Of a DNA stretch of 64,000 nucleotides, positions 36,006 through 44,530 are shown piece by piece. Position 1 is the stretch's first letter, and the number at the start of each line of letters is the position of its first letter. Position numbers and translations under genes: made by a program. The stretch is from positions 62,001-126,000 of the forward strand of contig CAVSZA010000065.1 in the NCBI GenBank assembly GCA_963732095.1, given 5' to 3'. The notes beneath the pieces were generated by a model. It was given only the letters and a program-made list of their open reading frames with translations, did not search any database and was not told the DNA's origin. Source of the stretch: AP-15 sp963732095 (GTDB taxonomy: Bacteria > Pseudomonadota > Alphaproteobacteria > ATCC43930 > CGMCC-115725).

Positions 36006-36106
36006 TTTAACTTTTACTTCTATTGTTTGGTGCGTTTGCGCCATGATACCGCGCATTAGCAGCGAAAAGCCTAACTGGCAATTTCAAATCATGCGCCTGA
36101 GAATAC

Positions 36107-36883
36107 CTACCGATATGTGTTCACGAGAAACTCGGGGCGGTCAAGGCGCACAAAGAAAAGGTCAATCTGCCAGAACGAGAAATCGAGAACGCGCCAATGC
36201 GGCTCGGACATGTCTATAACGCCAAATCCGCGTTCGCGCATATAGGCGATGATTTCATGAAAAAGCGGGCAGCTTTCGACGAGGCGGAAATTATAGGTCT
36301 CAATAACGAGGAGATTGGTATTGCGCAAGGTCTCCGTCGCCCCGCATAGAATGGGAACCTCGTAACCGTGCGTGTCGAGCTTGATCATATAGGGACCGGG
36401 CAGACTGGATGCGCCGATCTCATGGTCGATGGTGGTTTGTCGCACGACCTTGCGCGCGCCTTCGCTTCGTATCTTGCTCGCGAACCCTGTGAACAAGTCA
36501 CTGTCGTCGAAGTAGATTTCCCCGCACGCGTCTCCCGCAGCCGCCAGGACATATTGAGCCTTTGGATGCGCGGAGACATAGGCCTTTAGCGCCTCTTCAT
36601 GCAAATCTTGCGCTTCGATGAGCAGATAATGAGCATCAGGATAATGTTTCGCGCAGACGCCCGACCACCTCCCGTCGGAAGCTCCGATATCGATCACGGT
36701 ACCGATTTCGAGGTCGCGGTTCGCCACGCGCCAGAGCGCGCGGTCGGTGGACATGGCGCGAAGCGTGACGATTTCCGGCGGCTCGACAGGCAATTTTTCC
36801 GGTGACGGATCAGTTGCTGCGGGGGAAGGGCGGAAAATCCGCTTCATGGAAAACAAGAATTGCTCCTTTCCAAGGTCATGCAA
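36107..36883 (-). CDS. FkbM family methyltransferase
   Basis: The 258-residue SAM-dependent O-methyltransferase has the SAM-binding strand TVIDIGASDGRWSG (residues ~60-75) and the acidic strand LLIEAQDLHEEALKAY. The family block PYMIKLDTHGYEVPILCGA contains the K-x-D-x-x-G/E-x-x-E-x-x-x-L-x-G pattern, followed by LLVIETYNF. The FkbM group methylates hydroxyls of sugars and natural products, fitting surface-glycan modification here. The first 69 codons are duplicated at 38463-38669. Confidence 0.83.
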   Translation of the reverse strand: MHDLGKEQFLFSMKRIFRPSPAATDPSPEKLPVEPPEIVTLRAMSTDRALWRVANRDLEIGTVIDIGASDGRWSGVCAKHYPDAHYLLIEAQDLHEEALKAYVSAHPKAQYVLAAAGDACGEIYFDDSDLFTGFASKIRSEGARKVVRQTTIDHEIGASSLPGPYMIKLDTHGYEVPILCGATETLRNTNLLVIETYNFRLVESCPLFHEIIAYMRERGFGVIDMSEPHWRVLDFSFWQIDLFFVRLDRPEFLVNTYR

Positions 36884-36983
36884 CGATGCCGTCTTTTTCG
36901 CAACCAGCGACGCCGTCTTTTTCGAGCTCGCAGGTTTCGTGTCGCATTTCTTTATTTCTCAAACGCTCTGTTAAATCCTTTCA
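36677..36983. repeat. ~300-bp direct repeat, copy 1
   Basis: The segment from GGAAGCTCC to TTAAATCCTTTCA recurs at 38463-38754 with about 93% identity by eye and two short gaps. It covers the N-terminus and upstream region of the FkbM gene. Inside it the motif GCCGTCTTTTTCG occurs twice in tandem (around 36889-36924). Confidence 0.8.
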
Positions 36984-37779
36984 ATTCTGGCCAATTTGCG
37001 AACCGGGTCAACCAACGGAAGCGCCGTCGGGAGAACAAGGCCTCCACCTGCTCCCCTAGGGCCTTCCGGTCTGACGCGAGTTGTTTCAACTCCACAACCT
37101 CAGCGGTCTCGAATCCGTCATGAATGTTTGGCGGCAGCCGGAACGCGTGGCGCAGATCCAAGTCCTCTTCGCGCAAATAAAAATTGTTGAGGCCATCAAA
37201 CCAGACTTTATGATACTTGGCTTCGATGAGGATCGGCTCCCAAGTCTGCCAATTCTCCTCTTTCGAATTGACGACTGTCGCCTCCACGATCAAGAGACGA
37301 GGACGGAATCTCTTCCAGTCCGCGCTCTGCAGAACGCCGAGCTCGCCTCCCTCGACGTCGATTTTCATGAAGTCAATGGTCCGGTCCTTAACATGAAGAT
37401 CGCAAACCTCGGCGAGCCGGACGACCGCAACCTGATGCGCCGTTGCGGCGAGTTCGGCGGCCACGAGACGGTCCGCGACAGCGGGATCGAGTGTCGAATT
37501 TTCAGCGCAGTCCGGAATTTCGTAAAGAGTTGCGAAGCGCGGGCCGTTACCGATGGCGCATTGCAGATTTATGTCTCGCGGTCGGGCCTCGCATAGCATC
37601 GGGTAGAAACGAAAAGTCGGCTCGACGTTAACTCCGGACCAGCCCCGATCGTAAAAATGACGGGTGACCGAAAGGAAGTCGGGGTGAGCGGCGCCAACGT
37701 CGACATAGAAGCCGCGGTGTGTATCATCGAAAAGCCGGGCAATCATGACGTCTTCGAAATTCTGAGCGTATGATATCAT
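36952..37779 (-). CDS. FkbM family methyltransferase
   Basis: The 275-residue FkbM-type methyltransferase starts MISYAQNFEDVMIARLF, the common opening of the subgroup linked to surface polysaccharide loci. SAM binding is at GFYVDVGAAHPDFLSVT. The family block is IDFMKIDVEGGELGVLQSA, followed by RLLIVEATVVNS. The last ~25 residues (RRRFRWLTRFANWPELKGF) are encoded by DNA of which a 36-nt piece recurs at 40097-40132. It lies upstream of, and in the same direction as, the other FkbM gene. Confidence 0.83.
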   Translation of the reverse strand: MISYAQNFEDVMIARLFDDTHRGFYVDVGAAHPDFLSVTRHFYDRGWSGVNVEPTFRFYPMLCEARPRDINLQCAIGNGPRFATLYEIPDCAENSTLDPAVADRLVAAELAATAHQVAVVRLAEVCDLHVKDRTIDFMKIDVEGGELGVLQSADWKRFRPRLLIVEATVVNSKEENWQTWEPILIEAKYHKVWFDGLNNFYLREEDLDLRHAFRLPPNIHDGFETAEVVELKQLASDRKALGEQVEALFSRRRFRWLTRFANWPELKGFNRAFEK

Positions 37780-37786
37780 TGCTTCC

Positions 37787-37940
37787 TCAAATTAGTGCCG
37801 CGGCCCCCACATGCGCCGGCGGATCGCGCTCGCGAACGCTTGTCTTGGCGGTCGTCGCCAGAACCGAGCGAACCGTCGTCATCGGGAAGGTCTTGGTGAT
37901 CACACCAAGCTGATGTAGTCGGTGATCCGCGTCCCTTACG
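37787..37940 (-). pseudogene. IS4-family transposase N-terminal fragment
   Basis: About 48 residues are recognisable: HRLHQLGVITKTFPMTT, VRSVLATTAKTSVRERD and PAHV. These match the N-terminal IS4 transposase domain, where the pattern is L-G-V-x-T-x-T-F...V-x-x-V-L...T...S-x-R-E-R...P-A-x-V-V. The sequence stops matching after PAHV. No DDE domain follows, and no terminal inverted repeats were found. It is a remnant, not an active element. Confidence 0.65.
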
Positions 37941-38082
37941 GAAGGGATGCAACCGTTCGCGCCATCGCCGCTACCTCCCGCGCAAACCGGGAGCAGGATA
38001 CCGCAAAATGTATGTTGACTGAACAGTATTGGGGCTAGACCCTCTAAACAGACCCCTGGCGCTTTCATCGCGGAGCTTCGTC

Positions 38083-38462
38083 ATGATACCTTTGAAATCC
38101 ACTCCCGACGATATTCTCGGCCGGTTTAGGGAGGTGATCTCTGATCCCCTGAACCTGCTTATCCACAGAGTTCCATTAGCCGGGCTTGTCGAGAAAAATG
38201 AGGTTTATTTGCATAACGGTAATATTGTTCCTCTCGATGGCGGCTGACGCTTATTATGGACAGTTCAGCCAGTTGTTAGTGTTAAATCGGGGCGTTCACG
38301 AACCATTGGAAGAATATGTTTTTCAAGAATTGCTGAAAAATCTTCCAAAAACACCGTTGATGATTAAACTTGGCGCCTATTGCGGCCATTATTCGATGTG
38401 GATAAAGAAATCGCGAGCAAAGTCGACAACAATCTTGGTCGAACCTGACCCCGCCAAATTTT
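38083..38462 (+). pseudogene. truncated and frameshifted FkbM methyltransferase fragment
   Basis: ATG 38083 begins MIPLKSTPDDILGRFREV, which continues to NIVPLDGG and then a stop. In the next frame the sequence resumes with DAYYGQFSQLLVLNRG and reaches LMIKLGAYCGHYSMW and ILVEPDPAKF, the first SAM-binding strand and acidic strand of an FkbM enzyme. At 38463 it abruptly joins the 300-bp repeat in the opposite orientation. Both the frameshift (~38235-38250) and the truncation make it non-functional. Confidence 0.7.
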
Positions 38463-38754
38463 GGAAGCTCCGATATCGATCACGGTACCGATTTCGCGGT
38501 CGCGGTTCGCCACGCGCCAGAGCGCTCGGTCGGTGGACATGGCGCGAAGCGTGACGATTTCCGGCGGCTGGACAGGCAATTTTTCTGGTGACGGATCAGT
38601 TGCTGCGGGGGAAGGGCGGAAAATCCGCTTGATGGAAAACACGAATTGCTCCTTTCCAAGGTCACGCATGCCGTCTTTTTCGGCAACCAGCGACGCCGTC
38701 TTTTTCGAGTTCGCAGGTTTCGTGTCGTGTTCCTTTATTTGTTAAATCCTTTCA
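38463..38754. repeat. ~300-bp direct repeat, copy 2 (FkbM 5' end)
   Basis: It is a duplicate of 36677-36983. On the minus strand, 38669 down to 38463 encodes the first 69 residues of the FkbM protein at 36107-36883, ending at TVIDIGAS, where it runs into the inverted FkbM fragment. It ends about 30 nt before the glycosyltransferase start, so it may have brought the promoter-side sequence with it. Confidence 0.8.
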
Positions 38755-38785
38755 CTTATGCTTCGGATTAGGCGCGGAAGGGTGC

Positions 38786-39835
38786 ATGAGCATGAATTTG
38801 CAGCTTAGGAATATTCTGAAGAGACCTCAGAAAAAGCAGCCCGATGAGAAGCGGCCCGAGGGCTTTCTTGATCCGGAGGATGAGAAAGCCTGCGAGGTGG
38901 TTCGTGGTGCCTTCAATCTCTTGTTCGAAGGTTCTGGCGTCCGCATTTTCACAGCCTCGCATCTGGACTTAAGTCACAGGTGGGTTCCCTCCTTAGGGAA
39001 GAGCGACATTGTTATATTTTCGGACCCTTCGGCTCTTCGAGAGAAGATCGCTATCAAAACCCAAGAATGCGCGCGGTTTCCCGAAAATCTATATTTCCTC
39101 TGCAATGATTGGCAGACTTACTACGTAAGAAAACCTCATATAAAAAACCTACATGTTATCAATCAGAACTGTTTTATCGACGAGAGTGTATTCTGTATAA
39201 AAGACAAGTTTGATAAAAAATACGATGTTTTGTATAATGGCAGGCGATCAAAAACGAAGAGACACTACCTTGCCAAAAACGTTGGCGAGGAACTTAAACT
39301 TGCTTTGGTTTATCCTCATTATGATCTTTCTTGGTCAGATCTGCCGGAAGATGAATTACCGAGGCATGTCTATCACAATAAAGTCGGTCTCTCCCCGCAG
39401 CAGGTATGCGACGTTATTAATCAAAGCCGGGTAGGATTGGCATTGTCGGCCCGAGAGGGGGCTTGTTTCGCTTCGAGCGAATATCTACTTTGCGGTGTGC
39501 CGGTCATATCGACGCCATCGAAGGGTGGCCGAGCATTTTGGTATAACGACGAGAATTCGCTGATAGTCGATCCTGATCCTGCTGCTGTTCTAGACGCCGC
39601 CAGAGCCCTGATCGCTGCACCGCGTGACCCGCATCGAATTCGCGCCGCCCATCTTAAGCTAATGCAGGAGCAAAGACAGGCGCTCCTCGATAACGTGCTG
39701 AGGCCGATCAGAGATCGATTTTCCCTCGATTGGGACTACCACTTCAGCAGTTGCAACCTGATGGCGGAATTCGCATTGAGGAAAGATTGCTGGATGGATG
39801 TGGCTTCAATTTGTCGTCGCTTGCGGGGGTCTTGA
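38786..39835 (+). CDS. glycosyltransferase (GT4-like, single-domain-biased)
   Basis: The 349-residue protein has a C-terminal GT-B half with RVGLALSAREGACFASSEYLLCGVPVISTPSKGG, the usual E-x-x-x-x-G-x-P-V donor-binding block near residue 230, and DENSLIVDPDPAAV. The N-terminal half is divergent. The gene is visibly poorer in GC than its neighbours (codons such as TTT, AAA and TAT are common), suggesting acquisition from another genome. The DNA just upstream is the 300-bp repeat. Confidence 0.75.
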   Translation: MSMNLQLRNILKRPQKKQPDEKRPEGFLDPEDEKACEVVRGAFNLLFEGSGVRIFTASHLDLSHRWVPSLGKSDIVIFSDPSALREKIAIKTQECARFPENLYFLCNDWQTYYVRKPHIKNLHVINQNCFIDESVFCIKDKFDKKYDVLYNGRRSKTKRHYLAKNVGEELKLALVYPHYDLSWSDLPEDELPRHVYHNKVGLSPQQVCDVINQSRVGLALSAREGACFASSEYLLCGVPVISTPSKGGRAFWYNDENSLIVDPDPAAVLDAARALIAAPRDPHRIRAAHLKLMQEQRQALLDNVLRPIRDRFSLDWDYHFSSCNLMAEFALRKDCWMDVASICRRLRGS

Positions 39836-39900
39836 GCCATATTCACACGGCGGCTGAACTGAATTCCCACAAGCGCTTCCTGCCCGATATCGAAATCCTT

Positions 39901-40090
39901 TTACCGCATCATCGCCGCCTTGACCCGCTGCACCGTGCGGGACCCGACTTTCACCTCGCGCGCCGTTTTCAAGACGCCCTTACCGGAGGCCAGTGACACG
40001 CGAATCGCCTCCTCGACTTTTGGGTCTATACGAGCCCGGCCAATCGGCTTTCCGCTTTTAGTGCCACACTGCCGCGCCCTGGCAATGCCG
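39901..40090 (-). pseudogene. serine recombinase (resolvase/invertase) C-terminal fragment
   Basis: The minus frame reads GIARARQCGTKSGKPIGRARIDPK, continues through VLKTAREVKVGSRTVQRVKA and ends at TAA 39901-39903. This is the typical end of resolvase-type recombinases: a G-x-x-x-G-R-P/A-R linker, then a helix-turn-helix with GVGSxTVQRV. The catalytic N-terminal domain is missing. Upstream it is joined to a scrap of the FkbM gene end at 40097-40132. Confidence 0.72.
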
Positions 40091-40096
40091 GTTCAC

Positions 40097-40132
40097 TTCT
40101 GGCCGATTTGCGAACCGGGTCAACCAACGGAA
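40097..40132. repeat. 36-nt scar copied from the FkbM gene end
   Basis: It is identical but for one base to 36985-37020, the 3' end of the FkbM gene at 36952-37779. It is isolated between the recombinase fragment and a GT2 gene, which points to past recombination within this locus. Confidence 0.75.
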
Positions 40133-40157
40133 ACAAAGGGACGACAGCCTGATCAAT

Positions 40158-41147
40158 TCAATTCTGAACCTTTTTTGGACCGACCGCCGCGTTTTCCGCC
40201 GTTGTCATACGGTTCTTGGTCTGGCGGATTTCCTTGTCGAACCGCGCCATGAGGCTGAGACGCCAATGTTCCGCTTTGAACGCCTTGGTGCCGAGAAATG
40301 GAAGCACGCACATTGGCCAACGCTCACACACCCAGGGTCCGGCGTAATGGCGCAGCAAGACTCGATATTCGAAGCGTGCCTTCGCATATCTCTTTGAAAT
40401 TTTGACGCGTGTCTCCATCTCGTCGGGCGAAAGTGACGAATCGATTTCCGCGTGATAGCGCCTAAGATCATCGGTGAGCTGACCTCGGCGTACCCGGAAA
40501 CAACCCAGAATGGTGTCGACAATGACGAGGTCGCTTTGCATCGCAAAGCGCCGCCAGAGATCGAAGTCGCCAGCAAACCGGAAATTTGCATTGAGACCAC
40601 CTGTCTTTTCCCACAATCCCGGTCGCCAGAACGTGCCTTCCTGCTGAATGAAAGGCCGCGCGAAACGGCCCTCGAAAATACCAGCGGCTATGGCTGTTCG
40701 TGGGAAAGCAACGATTGGCGAAATATGCAGCATTCCGCCAGCTTCGTTGATGATGGTGGGCCGCCCCGTCACCCAGTCAATATCGGAATGCTTGTCGAAG
40801 ATCTCCGCGGCCGTAACGAAGGCGCCCGGTTCGTAGCGGTCGTCGGCATTGATCCAGGCCATCAAATCCGAATCGCCGCAGGCCGCAAAACCGCGATTGA
40901 CCGCATCATAGAGTCCGCGATCGGGCTCGCTCGAAAAAGAAAACTTTATTCCCGCGCAATTGATCGGGAAGTCGTTTGCGAGGCGGTTTTGCCACGCGGT
41001 CAATAGCTTGATCGTTGAATCTGTTGATACGCCATCTTGAACATGGTAACGGATCGAAAACGGCCCCGTTTGGCTCACCACGCTTAAAATAGTTTCGTTG
41101 ATAAATTTCTCTCCGTTGAGAACGGGCGTTACAATATTAAATTGCAT
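40158..41147 (-). CDS. family 2 glycosyltransferase
   Basis: The 329-residue GT-A enzyme starts MQFNIVTPVLNGEKFINETI. The nucleotide-binding region includes HVQDGVSTDSTI and SEPDRGLYDAVNRG. The metal site is AWINADDRYEPGA (D-D in place of the classic D-x-D), and the acceptor region carries GTFWRPGLWEKTGGLN and FAGDFDLWRR. This is the WcaA/WbbL-like group of polysaccharide glycosyltransferases. It is likely cytoplasmic at the membrane face. Confidence 0.85.
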   Translation of the reverse strand: MQFNIVTPVLNGEKFINETILSVVSQTGPFSIRYHVQDGVSTDSTIKLLTAWQNRLANDFPINCAGIKFSFSSEPDRGLYDAVNRGFAACGDSDLMAWINADDRYEPGAFVTAAEIFDKHSDIDWVTGRPTIINEAGGMLHISPIVAFPRTAIAAGIFEGRFARPFIQQEGTFWRPGLWEKTGGLNANFRFAGDFDLWRRFAMQSDLVIVDTILGCFRVRRGQLTDDLRRYHAEIDSSLSPDEMETRVKISKRYAKARFEYRVLLRHYAGPWVCERWPMCVLPFLGTKAFKAEHWRLSLMARFDKEIRQTKNRMTTAENAAVGPKKVQN

Positions 41148-41219
41148 GCTAATATCCTCTTACGAGCCAGCGCAAGGTTTGTTTTTCACCCTAACTTGGA
41201 CCTATCGTGAACTTGGCCT

Positions 41220-41234
41220 GAGACCGTCTCAAAT
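41220..41234 (-). repeat. 15-bp boundary sequence, right inverted copy
   Basis: GAGACCGTCTCAAAT is the exact reverse complement of 35991-36005. It lies in a 194-bp gap between two glycosyltransferase genes that otherwise holds no recognisable feature. Confidence 0.6.
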
Positions 41235-41341
41235 GTCCAGGCGACAAACGGCTGCGTGATGATGCCCGTTTCTCGCTCGCCTCTCGGCCGCTTCGGGATG
41301 GCGCTCGGACAGTTCCAAGCAAACGTAGCGGGACTCAAAAT

Positions 41342-42583
41342 CTAGCGCGCCGCATGAGCCAAAAGAACGTCGACATAGGCTTCCGCGCTGTGCTTGTGCG
41401 CGAAAGCTTTGGCCAGTTTCGCCGCCCGCGCACGGCTATCGGCCAGCCGGCTGCAGAGCCGCATGATGGCGGCGGCCAGCGCCGTAGAATCTTGGGGAGA
41501 AAAAACCTCCCCCTCTGCTTTTCCGCTGGCGATGCTGGCGCCTGCGAACGTTCCGGCGGAGGCGATGACCGGGCGTCCGGCGGCGACCGATTGGGTAAAT
41601 ATGCCAGATCCCCGAAGGCCAAAGAGAACCGGATCATAAGGCAGCAGCATCGCATCGATCTTGCCGGTCTCGGCCGTGTATTCCTCATGGCTCAGCATGC
41701 CCTCCACCAGGCGAACGCCCGGAATCTGCCGCAACGCCCGTTCGGCCGCGACGGTCGCCGGCTCCCACCCGCTATGCTGGAGTTGAATGGTGAAGTTCGC
41801 GTCGAGGCCGTGTGCGCGGCAAATTTCTATCGCCTCGGGCAACAAGTGAAATCCCTTCTCGCATTTGGAATAGCCAAAAAAACCGACCGCGGGCCGGCCC
41901 GAGCAAGGCGCCGCCGGCTCGGTGTCGCCAAAGGGCACGGGCAGGATGCTTGTCTCAATTCCATATTGCTCGCGATAAAGGCGGGCGATAGCTTCGTTTT
42001 CGGTGGTGAAGAAGAGCGTTTTGCCGATCATCGGCCCCGCCAGCGCGAAGGCTTTCCGGTAGAGCCTTTGCCCGAGCTCGCCGATGCGCCCCCAGGGCGT
42101 CCAATTTGGCGCGAACATCAAATGGCAGACGACCCGTGGGCGCTCGCCATCCGCCTTCGCGCGCAAGGTTCGGACCAGTCCAACAATCTGGTTCTGCGAT
42201 ACGGCGGGCGCGACGATGAGCTTATCGGAACTCCATATATCAGGCGGCAGAGCGGCGAGATCCTGCTCATAAGCCGCGTTGAGGACTCTTGCGCTGGTGC
42301 GCTCCGAGGGAATAGTCGCGTCGAAGGCGCGGCCGCGCGCCAAAGCAAAGAGCCTCAGCAAGCATCGCTCGTTCGACGTCGGGCTTTCGCTTTGGTAGAG
42401 GGAGCGGCTGAAATGCGGGAGCGCGCCGATCTCCGTGACGATCGTAGGGTCGATGGATTTCATCCCGAAGGCACGATATCTCACCCCACAAAGGGTAAGT
42501 CTCTCCCCTACCAGTTTTATTAAGCTGTAACTATGCTCTCCTTTGCCAGTCAAACCATTGTCTACAAAAATAACTTCCATCAA
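41342..42583 (-). CDS. family 4 (GT-B) glycosyltransferase
   Basis: The 413-residue protein starts MMEVIFVDNGLTGKGEHSYS with the early Gly-rich acceptor loop. The C-terminal donor half has GFFGYSKCEKGFHLLPEAI, EGMLSHEEYTAETGKIDAMLLPYDP and GIFTQSVAAGRPVIASAGTFAG, matching GT4 enzymes. It is adjacent to the ABC exporter genes on the same strand (23 nt from the exporter ATPase stop), so it likely acts on the same glycan. Confidence 0.83.
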   Translation of the reverse strand: MMEVIFVDNGLTGKGEHSYSLIKLVGERLTLCGVRYRAFGMKSIDPTIVTEIGALPHFSRSLYQSESPTSNERCLLRLFALARGRAFDATIPSERTSARVLNAAYEQDLAALPPDIWSSDKLIVAPAVSQNQIVGLVRTLRAKADGERPRVVCHLMFAPNWTPWGRIGELGQRLYRKAFALAGPMIGKTLFFTTENEAIARLYREQYGIETSILPVPFGDTEPAAPCSGRPAVGFFGYSKCEKGFHLLPEAIEICRAHGLDANFTIQLQHSGWEPATVAAERALRQIPGVRLVEGMLSHEEYTAETGKIDAMLLPYDPVLFGLRGSGIFTQSVAAGRPVIASAGTFAGASIASGKAEGEVFSPQDSTALAAAIMRLCSRLADSRARAAKLAKAFAHKHSAEAYVDVLLAHAAR

Positions 42584-42606
42584 TTATTTTTCCCGATTTG
42601 ACCGAC

Positions 42607-43434
42607 CTAACGTGGGAGCCACCATCGCGCGACCCCGTTAGCGGGACAAAGCGCAGCGCGGGCCTCGGCGTCCAAGCGAAGGCGGATGCTATCGTCCTCC
42701 TCGGTTTCGGTCGCATCGTCATAAAGCGGGATAACCTCCGCCGCTGCGCCGCTCGCGCGGATGCCGCCGCCGTCCACCCAGATGACCCGGTCACACAAGG
42801 CCTTGATCTGCTGCATATCATGCGTAACCACTATCAGGGTGCCGCGGCGCCGGAACAATTCCATGAAGGCGAGGCTTTTCCGTCGGAAAGCGGCGTCGCC
42901 GACGGCCAGCGCCTCATCGACGATCAGGATGTCGGCTTCGGCATGAACGCAGATCGCGAAGGCCAACCGCGAGCGCATGCCGGCGGAATAGAGCCGCACC
43001 GGCTGATCGAGAAACGGACCGATCGCGGCAAACTCGGCGATCGATGGTACGCGCCTGAGTATATCCGACCGGCGCAGTCCAAGGACCGCGCCACTAATCA
43101 GCACATTTTGGCGGCCCGTCATCTCCAAATCGAAGGCGGCGCCGAGCGCCAGGATCGGGGCGATCCGTCCTGCCACGCTGATTTCCCCACAGGTGGGCTG
43201 TGTAATACCGCATAGCAGCCGGAGCAGCGTTGTCTTGCCCGCGCCGTTCCGCCCGATGATCCCAACCAATTCGCCCCGCTGCATCTCGAGATCGATATCG
43301 CGCAGCACCCAGTATTCCAAGTAAAACCGATGGAAGCTGCCGAACAACATTTGTTTTACTTGGTCGGTCCGCCGGGCATAGAGTTGATAGGCTTTGCCCA
43401 GGCCGAGACATCGGATCGCCGGGTCAGATGACAT
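42607..43434 (-). CDS. ABC exporter ATPase (Wzt/KpsT-like), copy A
   Basis: The 275-residue ATPase has Walker A GIIGRNGAGKTTLLRLL, a signature-like RLYSAGMRSRLAFAI (the polysaccharide-exporter version of LSGGQ), Walker B ADILIVDEALAVGD and switch VVTHDMQQI. The domain layout without a C-terminal carbohydrate-binding domain resembles KpsT/TagH. Its start overlaps the stop of the permease gene by 11 nt. The protein ends at ARWWLPR, where the duplicated DNA breaks off, so its natural C-terminus may have been altered. Confidence 0.9.
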   Translation of the reverse strand: MSSDPAIRCLGLGKAYQLYARRTDQVKQMLFGSFHRFYLEYWVLRDIDLEMQRGELVGIIGRNGAGKTTLLRLLCGITQPTCGEISVAGRIAPILALGAAFDLEMTGRQNVLISGAVLGLRRSDILRRVPSIAEFAAIGPFLDQPVRLYSAGMRSRLAFAICVHAEADILIVDEALAVGDAAFRRKSLAFMELFRRRGTLIVVTHDMQQIKALCDRVIWVDGGGIRASGAAAEVIPLYDDATETEEDDSIRLRLDAEARAALCPANGVARWWLPR

Positions 43435-44344
43435 CGATCAAGATGCCCTTGTAGCGCTCGAATACGGCATACCCGCCACGGCAAACCGCGAACGACACAA
43501 CGAGAAATCCACAACAAGCCAGGGTCGGCGGCAAGACCCCGTCGAGCACAGCAGCACGCACCATCTCGATTGCCATCCCGAGCGGGTTGGCGTAGGCGAG
43601 CGCGCGCAACGGCTCGGGAAGGTCCGAGACCCGATAGAACACCGGCGTCGCAAACATCGCCAACGGGATAAAAGTGATCATCAGATACGACATGTCGCGG
43701 GTAAAGGCGCCGATCGCCGCCAGGAACCACACCATGCCAAGCAGAAGCATGACCAGCGGCGCCACGATGAACGGCAGCAGTAGGATAGAGAGCGGCGGGA
43801 TCCCATTCAGGGCGAGATCGAAGACAACGAGGACGAGAAAACTGATGCCGGCATAGCTCAGCGCGCGCAGCACCGCGGTCCAAGCGAGCGTCTCGCTCGG
43901 AAAGATCGAGGTCTTGAGAAACCATGCGTGCTCGTGCATCAACAACGGGGCGCGGCTGCAAAGCTCGGCGAACATACCGAAGACGATGAGGCCGACAAAG
44001 GTCGAGAGTGCATAACTCGACGTGTTGCCATGCGCCGTGGCCAGCGGCAACTGCATGGCTTTGGTAAGCGTCACCGTATAGATTCCCAGCGTAATCAACG
44101 GTCCGACCACGGCCCATACCCAGCCGAACGCGGACCCGCTGAAGCGGTCCGCGAGCTCCCGCCGCAGCACGGCCAAAATCAGCTCGCGATGGCGCCACCC
44201 AACGCTCAGTGGGGCCAGCGCGCCCCCCTCGTGCCACGCGGTTCTTCGCACAGCTTTGCGCGAGCGGTCAGACATCTGATCGGGCTGGTCCGGGAGGCCT
44301 CTCGAACCCCTCATCCCATCCCGACGGTTGATAAAGACCGACAT
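43424..44344 (-). CDS. ABC exporter permease (Wzm/KpsM-like), copy A
   Basis: The 306-residue permease of the ABC-2/polysaccharide type has an N-terminal amphipathic stretch WRHRELILAVLRRELADRFSG followed by six hydrophobic segments (from VVGPLITLGIYTVTL to the last LACCGFLVVSFAVC). The conserved cytoplasmic E-x-x-x loop is at PSETLAWTAVLR. The start was set at ATG 44344 to match the length of copy B. It forms, with the ATPase at 42607-43434, a transporter for undecaprenyl- or lipid-linked glycans. Confidence 0.87.
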   Translation of the reverse strand: MSVFINRRDGMRGSRGLPDQPDQMSDRSRKAVRRTAWHEGGALAPLSVGWRHRELILAVLRRELADRFSGSAFGWVWAVVGPLITLGIYTVTLTKAMQLPLATAHGNTSSYALSTFVGLIVFGMFAELCSRAPLLMHEHAWFLKTSIFPSETLAWTAVLRALSYAGISFLVLVVFDLALNGIPPLSILLLPFIVAPLVMLLLGMVWFLAAIGAFTRDMSYLMITFIPLAMFATPVFYRVSDLPEPLRALAYANPLGMAIEMVRAAVLDGVLPPTLACCGFLVVSFAVCRGGYAVFERYKGILIDVI

Positions 44345-44530
44345 CCCGAACCCCTCGCATTGCCCCAAAGATTGCGCGATCGGCGTCTTTATAGTAAAGA
44401 AACCGAAGGGCCTGTGCGCCAATCCTCCGGCTTGGCCGCGGAAACACAGGGTGTCGGGGCCAACTCACCATCTAGTCGGGCCGACAGAGCATCAACCGGC
44501 GGGGCATCTCTGATCACAATTTATCGCCAC

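Noticed and set aside
43928..44530. A long N-terminal extension of the first LptF/G-like protein
   Set aside because: The extension is antisense to the permease gene and is absent from copy B. Family similarity begins only around LITIYRH, next to ATG 44531.
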